Below, piece after piece: positions 23,313 through 34,361 of a stretch of DNA of 64,000 nucleotides; the stretch's first letter is position 1; the number at the start of each line of letters is the position of its first letter. Source of the stretch: Adenophora triphylla var. japonica (Eukaryota; Streptophyta; Magnoliopsida; Asterales; Campanulaceae); NCBI GenBank assembly GCA_022495995.1, contig JAFEMH010000753.1, positions 539,001-603,000 on the forward strand, written 5' to 3'. The notes under the pieces were generated by a model, which saw nothing but the letters and a program-made list of their open reading frames with translations, was not told where the DNA came from and did not search any database. Position numbers and translations under genes: made by a program.

Positions 23313-23675
23313 ATGTCGGGTCGAGGTGGCAATCGTTCAAAGAGAGGGAAGGTTGCGGGTTTTGTTCATCGTCTTGTTTCACCAAGGACGGGAGGAGGGA
23401 TCTACTTACGGTTACGGGACGTAGTGAACCATCCGGACGGGTTAATTTGGACGCAATTATTAATGAGGAAGGAAAAATGGAAATATCTATCTCTCCTAGT
23501 GGCCAGTAAGTATTATTTAATTGTAAATGTCATATATATAATGTTTACATTTTATTATTGTCTTATTATTTGTATATATATTGATATATTGTTTTTTAAT
23601 TAATATCTTGATAGGTTTATACACGCATGGTGGTGGTAGCGGTAGCAGCAGCGGCAGCGCTCGTGGTTGTTAAAC
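23313..23675 (+). pseudogene. small second CACTA gene fragment, TnpA position
   Basis: Starts MSGRGGNRSKRGKVAGFVHR. About 25 codons on, the homology seems to continue in another frame (RDLLTVTGRSEPSGRVNLDA, then IINEEGKMEIS), up to a donor GTAAGT at about 23508. A possible second exon after 23613 encodes a Gly/Ser-rich tail. It lies downstream of the transposase, where CACTA elements keep their second gene. The N-terminus resembles histone H4 only in its first few residues. Product unknown; I infer a decayed DNA-binding accessory protein. Confidence 0.45.
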
Positions 23676-23729
23676 ATGAATTTTCATTGACATGTAATTA
23701 AACAAACAAACAAACATATGTAGTTTCTC

Positions 23730-23835
23730 TTTCCCTTTCCCCTTTTCCCCGGCCTTTCCCCCTTTCCCTTTCCCCGGCCGTTTCCCCTTTCCCCTTTCCC
23801 CGGCCGTTTCCCCTTTCCCCTTCCCCTGTCGCTTG
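23730..23835. repeat. pyrimidine tandem repeat
   Basis: Repeats of CCCTTTCCCCGGCCGTTTCC in several variants, in the 3' part of the CACTA element. Confidence 0.8.
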
Positions 23836-23999
23836 ATTTGGACAAACATATGTATTTTATTTGATGTACAAGCGAAACAGGTTGTTTGTGTGTGTTTGTA
23901 GTTTGTAATTGTATTTGTTTAAAACAGGTTGTTTGAACAGGTTTACAGCCTTTTACAGGTGGTTTAATAATAAAACAGATTTTTTTTTTAAATCTGGAC

Positions 24000-24490
24000 A
24001 GATTACTGACGGAAATTTCCGTCGGTAAATTAATAATAATAAAAAAAAAACTAATTTCCGGCGGAAATATCCGTCGGAAAATAATAAAAAATTAAAAAAT
24101 AAAACTCATTACCGACGGACATATCCGTCGGTTTAGGGTTTAGATTTCCGACGGACATATCCGCCGGTAAATTTTATGGTTTCCGACGGTTATAACCGTC
24201 GGTAATGGGTTTTATTTATTTATTTTTTTAATATTTACCGACGGATATTTCCATCGGTAACCTCCGGCAATTTCTCCGGTTAACCGGCCGGCGTAACTCA
24301 TTTTCGACGGACGATTTCCGGCGGAATTTTAGATTTTCCGGCGGACAATTCACCGGAAATACCGGCGAAATTTGTCCGTCGGTATTACCAACCAATTATT
24401 TCCGACGGAACCCGACGGACGAATTCCGTCGGTAATAAACACTTACCGACGGATATGTGGAATTACCTACGGAAATTTCCGTCGGTAAAA
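24000..24490. repeat. CACTA 3' subterminal repeats
   Basis: Many direct and inverted CCGACGGA/TCCGTCGG copies, including variants CCGGCGGA, reaching the right terminal repeat. Confidence 0.85.
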
Positions 24491-24511
24491 GGCTTGTTTC
24501 TAGTAGTGTAT

Positions 24512-26017
24512 GACGAGTCTTCCAAACTTGAAATTTTGTGTATGTGTGTGTTTTGAAAAAGATTTTGACTTAAAAGAATTTTCTGGATAAAAGGAGTCTG
24601 AGGGACTGGACTGTAAAATAGTTTAAAAATAGTGACTAAACTGGAAAAACAACAGAAACTGGAAATTGTTTGCAGATGACAATGTCATCCACGTGGATGA
24701 GTTTGTAGAGCAACATCATTCACGCGGACACGGATGCAGTCTTAATTTTTTACAGTTTCCTAATCAGTCACTGTAATTTCCAGAAACTTGACTGGATTTA
24801 CAGGACTTAACTGGAACTGTAACGAAAAAAAAAACAGAAAACAAAGGAACGCTTGAATTTTTGGCATTCATGCTTGTCCTCTCTTTCCCTATACTTTGAT
24901 TAGTGGTCATTAGTGATGAGTCCACTTAATCAAGCCATCCCGGGGGTACATTAGAACTTTGAAAGCATTTCATTTGCTAGGAAAGGGGATTTAATATGAA
25001 AAGTAAATTAACAAGAAAGTTAGGTCAAGATGTATCAACTTTAGAGGAAGATCTCTAAGGTGGTCACAAGAAGGACCATCCTTGAGATCTATACTCAAGT
25101 GTATCTCCTACATCTTGTGTGACCTAAATATGCAAGTCTTAAGAATTTTCATCCATGGAAATGGTTCAAAGGTGAATATCTTAGACTAAGGGGGGGACAT
25201 TTGCAAGGAAGTAGAGACTATGGACCATTTGGAGTGATCATCTATGGAGATGATCTCCAAGATGACCACATCCTAGGTCAAGTAAACAAGTATAAACTAG
25301 GAATGTAAGGGGGACATGGGGAAATAGCATAATAAAAAATATGAATCCTTGTAGAGAATCATCCATGGAGATGAACTCCATGGAGATCCTCTTGAATCTT
25401 AGGACAAGGGGGGAAGGGAGATGAATAACAAGTAAGTAAACCAAGCTACATCATTTAAACATGGAATAAATGTATGAATCAAGGAGGCTTAAGAAGGGAG
25501 AACAAGGGTTTACCAATGTTTCTTGGGTTGGTGTTTAGGGTTTGAGGGATTTCAAGGCTTAGGAAGGATGTGGTAGTGGAATTTGGTGTTGGATTTGGTG
25601 TTGAATTTGAGTGGTGGGAGTGTTTAAGTTTGCTTGGAGTGTAAATTTCGGCAGAGTAATAGTAGGAAATAGGATTTTTTGGCCTCCTTAAACTGAAGGG
25701 GAAGGGGTGTATTTATGTGTTGGTCGGGATACAATCTCATCCGCGTGGAGAGTTTGGCATGCTAAGTTCATCCGCGCGGAAGTAGCGTGCCTGGTTTTGC
25801 ATAAAGCTGTTTTGGCTTCTTCTCCCTTGGTCAATATTCTTTTTCTTTTTTTTTCTTGAAAATGATACATTCCAGCGAGGTCCTAGGCTTTTTTCTTATT
25901 CCTAAGAGGTCATTCCTCATTCAAATTGTCTAAATAATGTTCGAAATGCCCCTAAATGATTATAAATCATTAAATTGAGTTGACGGAACACTAACGACCC
26001 AGATTGGGGCACTTACA
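24512..26017 (-). other. remainder of the split solo LTR
   Basis: Continues the LTR right of the CACTA insertion. It contains degenerate pieces such as CATCCATGGAGATGAACTCC repeated around 25225-25395. No gene; the frames at 25238-25444 and 25688-25870 have no family likeness. Confidence 0.6.
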
Positions 26018-26510
26018 CCTACATTCAAATAGGCCCTAAGGCTTATCAAGCATAAAAGGCCCATTAAAGCATCGCTGAGGCACATGCTCTCCTCCAATTA
26101 TATCTGTCAAGCAAGCTTATTGTACGACCTTCCTTGGTCCCGACCTAGCTTTGTCCGGCACACGATCTACTCCTTGTTCAATATCTGCCTAGCTAAGGCA
26201 CGAATTCAGGTCGACCTCGATTAATCAGGCGACCTCGATCAAACCAAACGTGCGTAAACCCACGTCGCCATACGTAACCGCTTCCTACATTCTCGGATAC
26301 GGTTACGCCTATAATCCCTCCATGATTTACGGGATTCATCAACATACAATAACAACACTATAAATACCAATCCTTACACAACAGAAAAAGGTAACGTCAC
26401 ATTGGTTATTTGAGATTTACGTTGTTTCAATACAATTTCAATAAACTCATACATTTTATTTCCTCATCACGTCGGAGGGTATTAGCCGGAGACCATCCCG
26501 GCTAGTCGTT
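26018..26510 (+). repeat. LTR-like repeat, right copy
   Basis: Counterpart of 14535-15015, same orientation, ending near CACGTCGGAGGGTATTAGC. Its beginning lies left of the solo LTR at about 16440, so the solo LTR inserted into it. Confidence 0.55.
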
Positions 26511-26877
26511 TGTTCGTGGTTTCAGGTCCTAGTAGCTGGATTACAACCTATTACTGGACTAAGACTGATCCAAACGATTCCTACATCATCAGGTTTCATG
26601 ATGTCAGGCTACTTCAAAATCTCAGATCTGAAATTTCAGGGGTTTAGAGAGGGGAACCCTATCCGACACAGATAATGTCGACGGTGAGGGAGATAAGGCG
26701 TAAAATACTGATTGTTTGGGAGGAGGGGAAGGGCAACAAGGATCATCGGCATGAGTTTTGATTGCTGGGAAAGATAATGGGGGGTGGTCGGGGATGTGAA
26801 GAGGTAGTCGCGAGGAGAAGAAGGGGGAATTGAGATTTTGAATTTGGTCTTTCACTTTACTTACAACTAAAACGAAG
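26511..26877. other. non-coding stretch
   Basis: A minus-strand frame at 26622-26855 is open for 77 codons, Pro/Ser-rich, with no recognised domain. I see no basis for a gene. Confidence 0.4.
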
Positions 26878-26885
26878 GGTATGGT

Positions 26886-27573
26886 CAGGGCCGGTTCTCA
26901 TAATTTAGAGGCCCTGTGCAAAGTTCAAAATGAGGCCCCAAAAACACTTACAAAAAATAAAATGAAAGATTGATTGAAAACTTCAATTCTTTTTTGCTTT
27001 TTACGTTTTTCACATCCGGAATCTTGTTTCCTAATTCTAGAACTCATATCTTAAAATTATAAAGTATAAAAAGAACGAAAGAACCTGGCAAAGAGAAGAA
27101 TCATGAATTTGCGACGGAGTAGTTTGAAGTCGGATTTTCTCTATTGCAGATGAAAGTGAATTTTGCTATTGTAGTTGCGAAAGAAAGTTTTGATATTCTA
27201 TTGAGAACTTGAAAAAGAGAATTTGTAGTTGTAAAAAAAAAGACGTGGGAGAGGAGAAGAATACAACGACTGTTGATGGAGCCGAATGGAGGAGGAAGAC
27301 GAGGAGCCGCGTTAAATGCCGTGGAATTAATAATTAATTCTATCAAAAAATCTGTTAAGATGTAAATAAAGAAGTAGATTTCTATTAGAATACTATATAA
27401 TATGATTTTCAATATACTACCTAATTTGACTCAAATTATCTAATTGGATGATTTTTTTTTTTCAAATATAATACATATATATATAATGGTTTTTTTTTTT
27501 TTTAAATGGTGCCCCTCAAAATTTTGAGGCCCGGAGCGAGCGCTCACCCCGCTCCTCTTAAAGGCCGGCCCTG
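26886..27573. mobile_element. hAT-like MITE with 8-bp duplication
   Basis: Begins CAGGGCCGGTTCT and ends AAGGCCGGCCCTG. The 8-bp sequence GGTATGGT flanks both sides (26878-26885, 27574-27581). Terminal CAGGG and an 8-bp duplication are typical of hAT elements. 688 bp, no transposase. Confidence 0.9.
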
Positions 27574-27581
27574 GGTATGGT

Positions 27582-28055
27582 GGGTGGGGTTAGAATAAAC
27601 ATATTTAGAATTATTACTAATGTAGTACTTTATTGTTAAGCATTTTAGGTTTAAAATATAATAATAATAATAATAAAAGACAGATTTAAATATTTTTACA
27701 TGGTTTATTAATTTTATTTTTAGTGATTAATATATTTATTAAGAAAATAATTTCTTATATGAATATAATTTATGAAATCGAGGCAAGTGCAAATTTGTTA
27801 AATTTTAGGGGTGGCCAAATGCATTTTAAAGAAGCTTCTTAATATTTTCATCTATTTCGTTAAATTTCTGTCATTCATCCATTTTAATAGTCATCTAAAA
27901 TTGCCTTGTATTGCAACTTGTGTAAATATAATGTACTACATTATAATTTTTGGTATTATACAACTCAAATTGTAATTTTAGGTAAATTTGATGGTAATAC
28001 GGTCCAATTAGGCCTTAAATTTTTAATGCAAAATTGATAGAGAACATAACGAGCT
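27582..28055. other. AT-rich non-coding stretch
   Basis: Short ATA-repeats near 27660; nothing else recognised. Confidence 0.6.
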
Positions 28056-28064
28056 TTGTTGAAT

Positions 28065-28214
28065 GAGTAAGTTTTGGGAGAAATCAGTTTCTCCATAAAT
28101 TATAAAAAGTTCAATTTTTTTCAACTTGCAAATATTTGACGAATATAAGAGCAGTTTAAAAAAACAGGACTTTTTATAACTTAGGGAGAAACTAATTTTC
28201 CCCAAAATATTGTG
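28065..28214 (-). mobile_element. palindromic foldback-like element, short copy (copy 5)
   Basis: 150 bp, flanked by perfect 9-bp TTGTTGAAT (28056-28064, 28215-28223). The left end GAGTAAGTTTTGGGAGAAAT and complement of the right end CACAATATTTTGGGGAAAAT match the ends of the longer copies with substitutions. The inner palindrome is degraded (GGAGAAATCAGTTTCTCC) and the GGATATCC array is absent. Confidence 0.8.
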
Positions 28215-28223
28215 TTGTTGAAT

Positions 28224-28611
28224 TGTAATATAAAGTCCATACCCTGCAATTGAACTAATCAGATTTTCTACTTTTTCATCCATCAACATCAAATATCAAT
28301 ATGAAGGGGTTAAGATATACTATTATTAAAATAATTTTCTTACTATATTTTCTGCTATTTATAATCAATATAATAATTGGTAAAATATTATTAAAATTAT
28401 TTTCTTACTATATGTTGAAAGGTCAACAACTTTATATACATGCAATTATAGTATTTTAATTTTATTAAAGAAAGATGCATGAATTGTCGACTAATAACAA
28501 AACAATTAAGATACATCAGGTGGAATATCGTCTATGGATATAATTTTTCATATTCTCCATAAATCTATAAAAGAATTAAGATTTTTCACATTCCCATCAT
28601 TTGTCTTGATA
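28224..28611. other. AT-rich non-coding stretch
   Basis: A segment with TAAAATATTATTAAAATTAT is roughly duplicated around 28325 and 28385. No gene. Confidence 0.6.
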
Positions 28612-28778
28612 TAAGGCTTCGTTTGTTTGGGGGGAAATGTTTTACAAAAAACGTTTTCCCCATTTTTTTGTGTTTGGTAAGCACCAAAAAATGGAGAAAA
28701 TGTTTTCGAAAAATATTTTTCCCATTTTTCTAATTAAAATAACTTACAAATTTATCTCAATTAAATATTTTACGCAAA

Positions 28779-28850
28779 TGGTTCCCTCTCCCAACCCCCG
28801 TTTGACGGGAAGCACTTGACGCACCGAGGTTTGCCCTTTTTTTTTTTTTT
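28779..28850 (+). mobile_element. 5'-truncated Au-type SINE
   Basis: GGGAAGCACTTGACGCACC followed by GAGGTTTGCCC and a T-run resembles the 3' end of plant Au SINEs (GCGGGAGCTTCGTGCACC, then GGGCTGCCCTTTT). TTAAATATTTTACG precedes it; TTAAATATTTT follows it and continues as ACGT beyond the next insertion. This reads as a target duplication. Confidence 0.6.
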
Positions 28851-28861
28851 TTAAATATTTT

Positions 28862-29337
28862 GAGTAGGTTCTGGCTGAGAAACGCGTTTCTCCATAACTA
28901 TGGAGAAACGTGTTTTTAATAGCCGAAGCTTTGCATTTGATATCCGTAAAAAACCCAAGGCCAAGACCAAAACTTCGAATATCCAAGCTTTGGGTTTGAT
29001 ATCCAAACCGTTAGGTGCATATCCGTAAGTATGTGAAATGTATATCCGTAAACCGTTAGGTGCATATCCGAAGCGTTAGGTGCATATCCAGAAATATGTT
29101 AGGGCATATCCATAAATTGCTATTGAAGGTTTCTGGATATCCAGAAACCTTCAAATGTATATCCAGAAACCATCAAATGAATATCCAGAAACATTTTGAA
29201 GGTTTCTGGATATTCATTTGAAGGTTTCTGGATATCACTTTCATAAGGTTCTGGATATCCAGTTCATTGTCGCGCGACAAGTCGGGACCCGTTTCTCCAT
29301 AACTTATGGAGAAACGCGTTTCTCCCTAGATTTTGGC
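28862..29337 (-). mobile_element. GGATATCC palindromic foldback-like element, copy 2
   Basis: 476 bp, flanked by perfect 9-bp AAATATTTT (28853-28861, 29338-29346). The left end GAGTAGGTTCTGGCTGAG and the complement of the right end GCCAAAATCTAGGGAGAAAC show it is inverted relative to copy 1. The array contains ATATCCAGAAACC and ATATCCGTAAACC units plus one TGTCGCGCGACA at 29278. Confidence 0.87.
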
Positions 29338-30235
29338 AAATATTTTACGTAAAATAGTAACACCATTATACACACACACACCTAACTTTTAATACACCCC
29401 CAAGTTACCAATATCACATCAACCACCCCCTACCACATCTATATAATATATTAAAAGGCAAATATTTAGAGCCCTCACATTAAGCCATGTCACTATTATG
29501 ACATGGTATTATGTAATTCTCCCATTGATCTTAGTTTCAAGGATTTTTCATTTAATAAATTGATTTTTCATTTAATAAAAGGCTAATGTTTATAAAGTAA
29601 ATATTTATACAGTAAATTATCCTGATTTAAGCTCAATCAACATTTGAATTTTGAAATCAAAATTTGAATTTTTCAGAAAACGGATAAGGAAATGTAACTC
29701 TTCAAAACTGGATCGATTAATATTTTTATTCAAATGCACATTTTTTGTTTTTAAATTTTAAATTTATAATTCATTTTGAGATAGAAGAAGTAGTACTGTA
29801 ATTATGATTCATATACATACAAATTTATTTTATAAATTGAAATCTTCGGTATATAAATTAGAAATAGTTACAATAATATAGTCTAATAAATGAGTACTTT
29901 TTTTTTATTTTAAGCAAAATAAAAATTGATCAATTATTTTTATTTTGGGACGAAAGAAATATTAATGTAATGATCTATATACATGCAAGAGTCTTATAAA
30001 TATGAATTTAAAAATATAATCAAAGAGTAACGGTCAAAAAATAAATATATTTTTTTAATAATTTATTTATAATTATTTTTTAATGAAAGAAGTAGTACTA
30101 TAATGATCCATATACATACACAGAGTTGTACCGAGAGAATAATTGTACCATTTTTTTTAATCTTTTTTTTTTAAAGAAAGTTGCTTATCTTAAAAAAAAT
30201 AATAAAAAATATGTGCATATCACGTTGATTACGCG

Positions 30236-30663
30236 TTATAGAGAGAACCGAAGTTATATGATAAACAAAAATGACTGAACGGAATTTGAGAAAACAAGAC
30301 GGGAATTGAACCCTCTAATAGTTGCTCAGAGCAATACTATTTTTCATAAAATCAAAATCAAAGTCTGCCTTAAAACATTAACCTAACAATGTTTAAATAC
30401 TAATCTAAGAACATTCTAGAGCCCTACCAAAAATAACCCCAATTAAAATAAACTAAAACTTCAGTAAAATAACAGTCCAAAATTAAATAAACGAAATAAG
30501 GAAACAATGAAATCAGAAAAAGGAAACATGATCGTCACATGAGGCGCCTGCCTCGGAGCTTGTGAGGCGCCCGCCTTAGTCCCAGCCCTCTGTTTCTGTC
30601 GTTGCTGCTTTGTTGCTTGCCACTGTTTCTGTCGTTGCTTCCTTCTGCCTCGTACCTGTATCA
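30236..30663 (-). repeat. 3' LTR of the small element
   Basis: Pairs with 31536-31959. It ends CCTGTATCA, followed on the minus strand by a purine tract (CTAAGAAGGGGAGAGA). Confidence 0.85.
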
Positions 30664-30749
30664 TCTCTCCCCTTCTTAGAAAAATTCGACCTCGAATTTT
30701 GAGTGTTGTACCGGGAAAATCTGTTCGAAATTTATCTTTGAATCGACGA

Positions 30750-31511
30750 CGAACAATATACTTCATTCCTTTCATCCCAACATCCATCCAATCACACCAT
30801 TGGAACGATACAAAAAAACTCAATAATTAATTTTTGAATGATGTATCGAACAGAAGACCGGGGAAAATATGTGTCAAACGGATCATTATACGGAGAAAAA
30901 AACATGGTTTCAATGGGTGGGGTGGCCGCCTGGGTCGCAGCCTTGTTGTTCACTACTTTGGATATTCCTCCCAGGCTGACTTCCGTCATCCCAGGTTGCC
31001 GATGTCTTGGGTGTTCCGCCATGTCGATTGCGTGTGATGTCACAACATGACAAATCTCGCAATCACACTTATCAAACAACGGTGGTATAGATCAATCAAC
31101 AAACTTTTCAGGTTGTGTCTTACCTTCTAACTCCGGAATCTCGGTCTTCATGTCGTCGATAACCCTAGAAGGATATTTCCACTTCCTGTCACCAAGTTCG
31201 TGATCCCTAGCAGAGGGATTGGTCACCGCTAAACCCTCTTCATCAGACGATATGTCTGATTCCGAGTCCTCCAACCGCGCTAGCTGTCGTTGGATTCGTC
31301 AACCCTCCACCCGATCAAAGTATCGTTGGAGTTCTCGAATCTCGAAACGCAACAAACGAAGTTTGAGATCTTGAATCTTTCTTCGCACTTCGTCCTTCTT
31401 GATTTCATATAGTTCACGTTCGTGATGGGGATCGTATTCCTGGGGATTCGCTTCACGAACCTTACTACGAACACCATGAACACCACGACCACACCTTCGT
31501 TCAGCCATCAA
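30750..31511 (-). pseudogene. gag: Ty3 gag N-terminal remnant
   Basis: The frame from 31511 gives a basic start (MAERRCGRGVHG) and a coiled-coil-like stretch (EVRRKIQDLKLRLLRFEIRE). In the next frame, 31092-31274 has an acidic piece and MKTEIPELEGKTQPEKFVD, matching the IPEFDGKLDPDEFLEWL start of Ty3 Gag capsid domains; a stop follows immediately. Further left, 30792-31079 shows no capsid homology. So Gag stops at the first capsid motif, and no zinc knuckle or pol follows. Confidence 0.65.
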
Positions 31512-31524
31512 TTCAACCAGGAAA

Positions 31525-31533
31525 CTGATACCA
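31525..31533 (-). promoter_or_regulatory. primer binding site of the small LTR element
   Basis: TGGTATCAG on the minus strand, two bases from the LTR at 31536. Only nine bases match initiator-Met tRNA clearly. Confidence 0.75.
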
Positions 31534-31535
31534 AA

Positions 31536-31959
31536 TGATACAGCGAACCGAAGTTATATGATAAACAGAAATGACTGAACGGAATTTGAGAAAACAAGAC
31601 GGGAATTGAACCCTCTAATAGTTGCTCACAACAATACTATTTTTCATAAAATCAAAATCAAAGTCTGCCTTAAAACATTAACCTAACAATGTTTAAATAC
31701 TAATCTAAGAATATTCTAGAGCCCTACCAAAAATAACCCCAATTAAAATAAACTAAAACTTCAGTAAAATAACAGTCCAAAATTAAATAAACGAAATAAG
31801 GAAACAATGAAATCAAAAAAAGGAAACATGATCGTCACATGAGGCGCCTCGGAGCTTGTGAGGCACCCGCCTCAGTCCCAGCCCTCTGTTTCTGTCGTTG
31901 CTGCTTTGTTACTTGCCACTGTTTCTGTCGTTGCTTCCTTCTGCCTCGTACATGTATCA
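31536..31959 (-). repeat. 5' LTR of the small element
   Basis: Starts TGATACAGCG and ends ACATGTATCA: perfect 7-bp inverted ends. Confidence 0.88.
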
Positions 31960-32755
31960 CGCGTTAGTTACGATTAACCTCCAAGAAACACGTAATATTC
32001 CGTAACATTGAAAAAAAGATAACTCCAATATAATTAAATTGATCGCAATTACGCGTATTGTACCCGAAATTAATGCACATAAACTAGCTACTAAATTTGA
32101 TAAATCAAGCAAATTAATTTGAATATTTGAAAACATTAGTTTAAATCCAAATTCAAACTCAAATTTAAAATAATTTGAAATTGAAACTCAATCTCATTTG
32201 AGAATTGATTAATTTAGTCAGCTACCTGCAGAATCTAATCTATAAAAGGTTAATGTTTATAAGGTAAATATTTATACACTAAATTATTCCGTTTTAAAGC
32301 TCAATCAACATTTGAATTTTGAAATCAAATTTTGAATTTTCAGTAAACAGGAAAGCAATTACTAAATAAGGAAATGTAATTCTTCAAAACTGGATCGATT
32401 AATATTTTATTCAAATGCACATTTTTTGTTTTTAAAAATTTTATTTATAATTCATTTTGAAACAGAAGAAGCAGTACTATAATTATGATTCATATACATA
32501 CAAATTTATTTTATAAATCCTATTTAAGTTAATATTTTTAATATTAACTACTCCCTCCGTCCCATATAAGAATACACCCTTGACTTTTTTTATCAAACTT
32601 TGACCAATAATTTAACAAAAAATAATTATCATAACAAAAATCAAAATCGAAAATATTTTTAATTGTGATACAATAACAATTTTTATATTTTCGCCAATAC
32701 ATTCATTATACGAAAGGAAATAGAAGATTGATTTCTTACATGTATTGAGCAAGAA

Positions 32756-34361
32756 TTTATATAATATATTAAAAGACAAACATTTAGAGCCCTCACATTA
32801 AGCCATGTCACTATTATGACATGACATTATGTAATTCTCCCGTTGATCTTAGTTTCAAAGATTTTTCATTTAATAAATTGATTTTTCATTTAATAAAATG
32901 TTAATATTTATAAGGTAAATATTTATATAGTAAATTATCTCGATTTAAGCTCAATCAACATTTGAATTTTGAAATCAAATTTTGAATTTTCAGAAAACGG
33001 GAAAGCAATTAGTAAACAAGGAAATATAACTCTTCAAAATTGGATCGATTAATATTTTATTCAAATGCACATTTTTTGTTTTTAAAATTTTTATTTACAA
33101 TTCATTTTGAGACAGAAGAAGTAGCACTATTATTATGATCCATATATATACAAATTTATTTTATAAATTGAAATTTTTGGTATATAAATTAGAAATAGTT
33201 ACAATAATATAGTCTAATAAATGAATACTTTTTTTTATTTTAAGCAAAATAAAAATTGATCAATTATTTTTATTTTGAGACGAAAAAAATATTAATGTAA
33301 TGATCTATATACATGCAAGAGTCTTATAAATAGTAATTTAAAAAAATAATCAAAGAGTAACGGTCCAAAAATAAATATTAGTTTTTTAAAATAATTTATT
33401 TATAATTCTTTTTTAGATGAAAGAAGTAGTACTATAATGATTCATATACATACACAGAGTTGTACTGAGAGAATGATTGTACCATTTTTTTAATCTTCTT
33501 TTTTTTTAAAGAAAGTTGTTTATCTTAAAAAAATAATAAAAAATGTGTGCATATCACGTTGATTACGCGTTAGTTACGATTAACCTCCAAGAAACACGTA
33601 ATATTTCGTAACATTGAAAAAAAGATAACTTCAATATAATTAAATTAATCCTAATTACGCGTATTGTACCCGAAATTAATGCACATAAACCAACTACTAA
33701 ATTTGATAAATCAAGCAAATTAATTTGAATATTTGAAAATATTAGTTTAAATCCAAATTTAAACTCACATTTAAAATGATTTGAAATTGGAACTCAATCT
33801 CATTTGAGAATTGATTAATTTAGTCAGCTACCTGAAGAATCTAATCTATAAAAGGTTAATATTTATAAGGTAAATATTTATACATTAAATTATTCCGATT
33901 TAAGCTCAATCAACATTTGAATTTTGAAATCAAATATTGAATTTTCAGAAAACGAGAAAGCAATTAGTAAATAAGGAAATGTAACTCTTCAAAACTGGAT
34001 CGATTAATATTTTATTCATATGCACATTTTTTGTTTTTAAAATTTTTATTTATAATTCATTTTGAGACAGAAGAAGTAGTACTATAATTATGATCCATAT
34101 ACATACAAATTTATTTTATAAATCCTATTTAAGTTAATATTTTGAATATTAACTACTCCCTCCATCCCGTATAAGAATGCACCCTTGACTTTTTTTTATC
34201 AAACTTTGACCAATAATTTAACAAAAAATAATTATCATAACAAAAATCAAAATCGAAAATATTCTTAATTGTGATACAATAACAATTTTTATATTTTCGC
34301 CAATACATTAATTATACGAAAGGAAATAGATGATTGATTTCTTACATGTATTGAGCAAGAA
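32756..34361 (+). mobile_element. Helitron-like unit 2, head-to-tail copy
   Basis: Starts TTTATATAATATATTAAAAG and follows unit 1 throughout (GAGCCCTCACATTAAGCC, CATATCACGTTGATTACGCG, GAATCTAATCTATAAAAGG) to GAGCAAGAA at 34361. It lacks the LTR insertion, so the duplication predates that insertion. It carries the left part of the Stowaway that completes at 34952. Confidence 0.72.

Larger units (their letters stand above)
16685..24508 (+). mobile_element. CACTA (En/Spm) DNA transposon, full length, decayed
   Basis: Terminal repeats CACTACTAGAAACAGGGC and, in complement, CACTACTAGAAACAAGCC, with 3-bp duplication TAT on both sides (16682-16684, 24509-24511). 7824 bp. Both subterminal regions (about 16705-16860 and 24000-24490) carry many TTACCGACGGA / TCCGTCGGTAA copies, the usual transposase-binding layout of this superfamily. 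It holds a transposase gene, a small second gene, a triplicated leader exon and a long hairpin. Confidence 0.95.
16460..26017 (-). repeat. solo LTR of a Tat/Ogre-like element, split by a CACTA insertion
   Basis: Starts TGTGATGTACCCG and ends GGGGCACTTACA, with a 5-bp duplication CCTAC on both sides (16455-16459, 26018-26022). Without the 7.8-kb CACTA the LTR is about 1.73 kb, like the 1.74-kb Tat/Ogre-like LTRs at 36046 and 47639. The minus-strand ends (TGTAAGTGCCCC...GGTACATCACA) and a GTGGCGACTCCG segment near 16560 support that group. No internal region is present, so it is a solo LTR left by recombination. It lies inside the right copy of the LTR-like repeat. Confidence 0.75.
28615..29437 (+). 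mobile_element. Tourist-like MITE, 5' part, carrying two nested insertions
   Basis: Starts GGCTTCGTTTGTTT after TAA. It follows MITE A (12151) through the TTTTTCG repeats, the AACACC...CCTAACTTTTAATACACC segment and the start of the C-rich centre, then is cut at 29437/29438 by the Helitron-like 5' end. The right terminus is not seen nearby. It is interrupted by an SINE end and by palindromic element copy 2. Confidence 0.75.
30236..31959 (-). mobile_element. small LTR retrotransposon with gag N-terminus only
   Basis: LTRs 30236-30663 and 31536-31959 (about 425 bp) match closely. The right one starts TGATACA and ends TGTATCA; the left one has a changed start. Internal region 872 bp, with a minus-strand primer site (TGGTATCAG, 31525-31533) and a purine tract after 30663. 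The target sequence, seen uninterrupted at about 33567, is GATTACGCGTTAG; CGCG flanks both ends here. A deletion derivative, close to the TRIM size class. Confidence 0.85.
29438..32755 (+). mobile_element. Helitron-like unit 1, interrupted
   Basis: Begins TCTATATAATATATTAAAAG directly after an A, the typical 5' terminus of plant Helitrons. It ends at GAGCAAGAA, where the second copy starts. Without the LTR element at 30236-31959 it is about 1.6 kb. Inside, a roughly 270-bp segment with CTCAATCAACATTTGAATTT occurs twice (about 29575 and 32240). A Stowaway 5' end begins at 32551 and is cut at 32755. No Rep/helicase is present. Confidence 0.7.

Noticed and set aside
23313..23350. Histone H4-like start (MSGRG)
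   Set aside because: Similarity stops after a few residues and the locus is inside a CACTA element.
26622..26855. 77-codon Pro/Ser-rich minus-strand frame
   Set aside because: No homology that I recognise, no promoter or splice evidence, and it lies in repeat-rich sequence.
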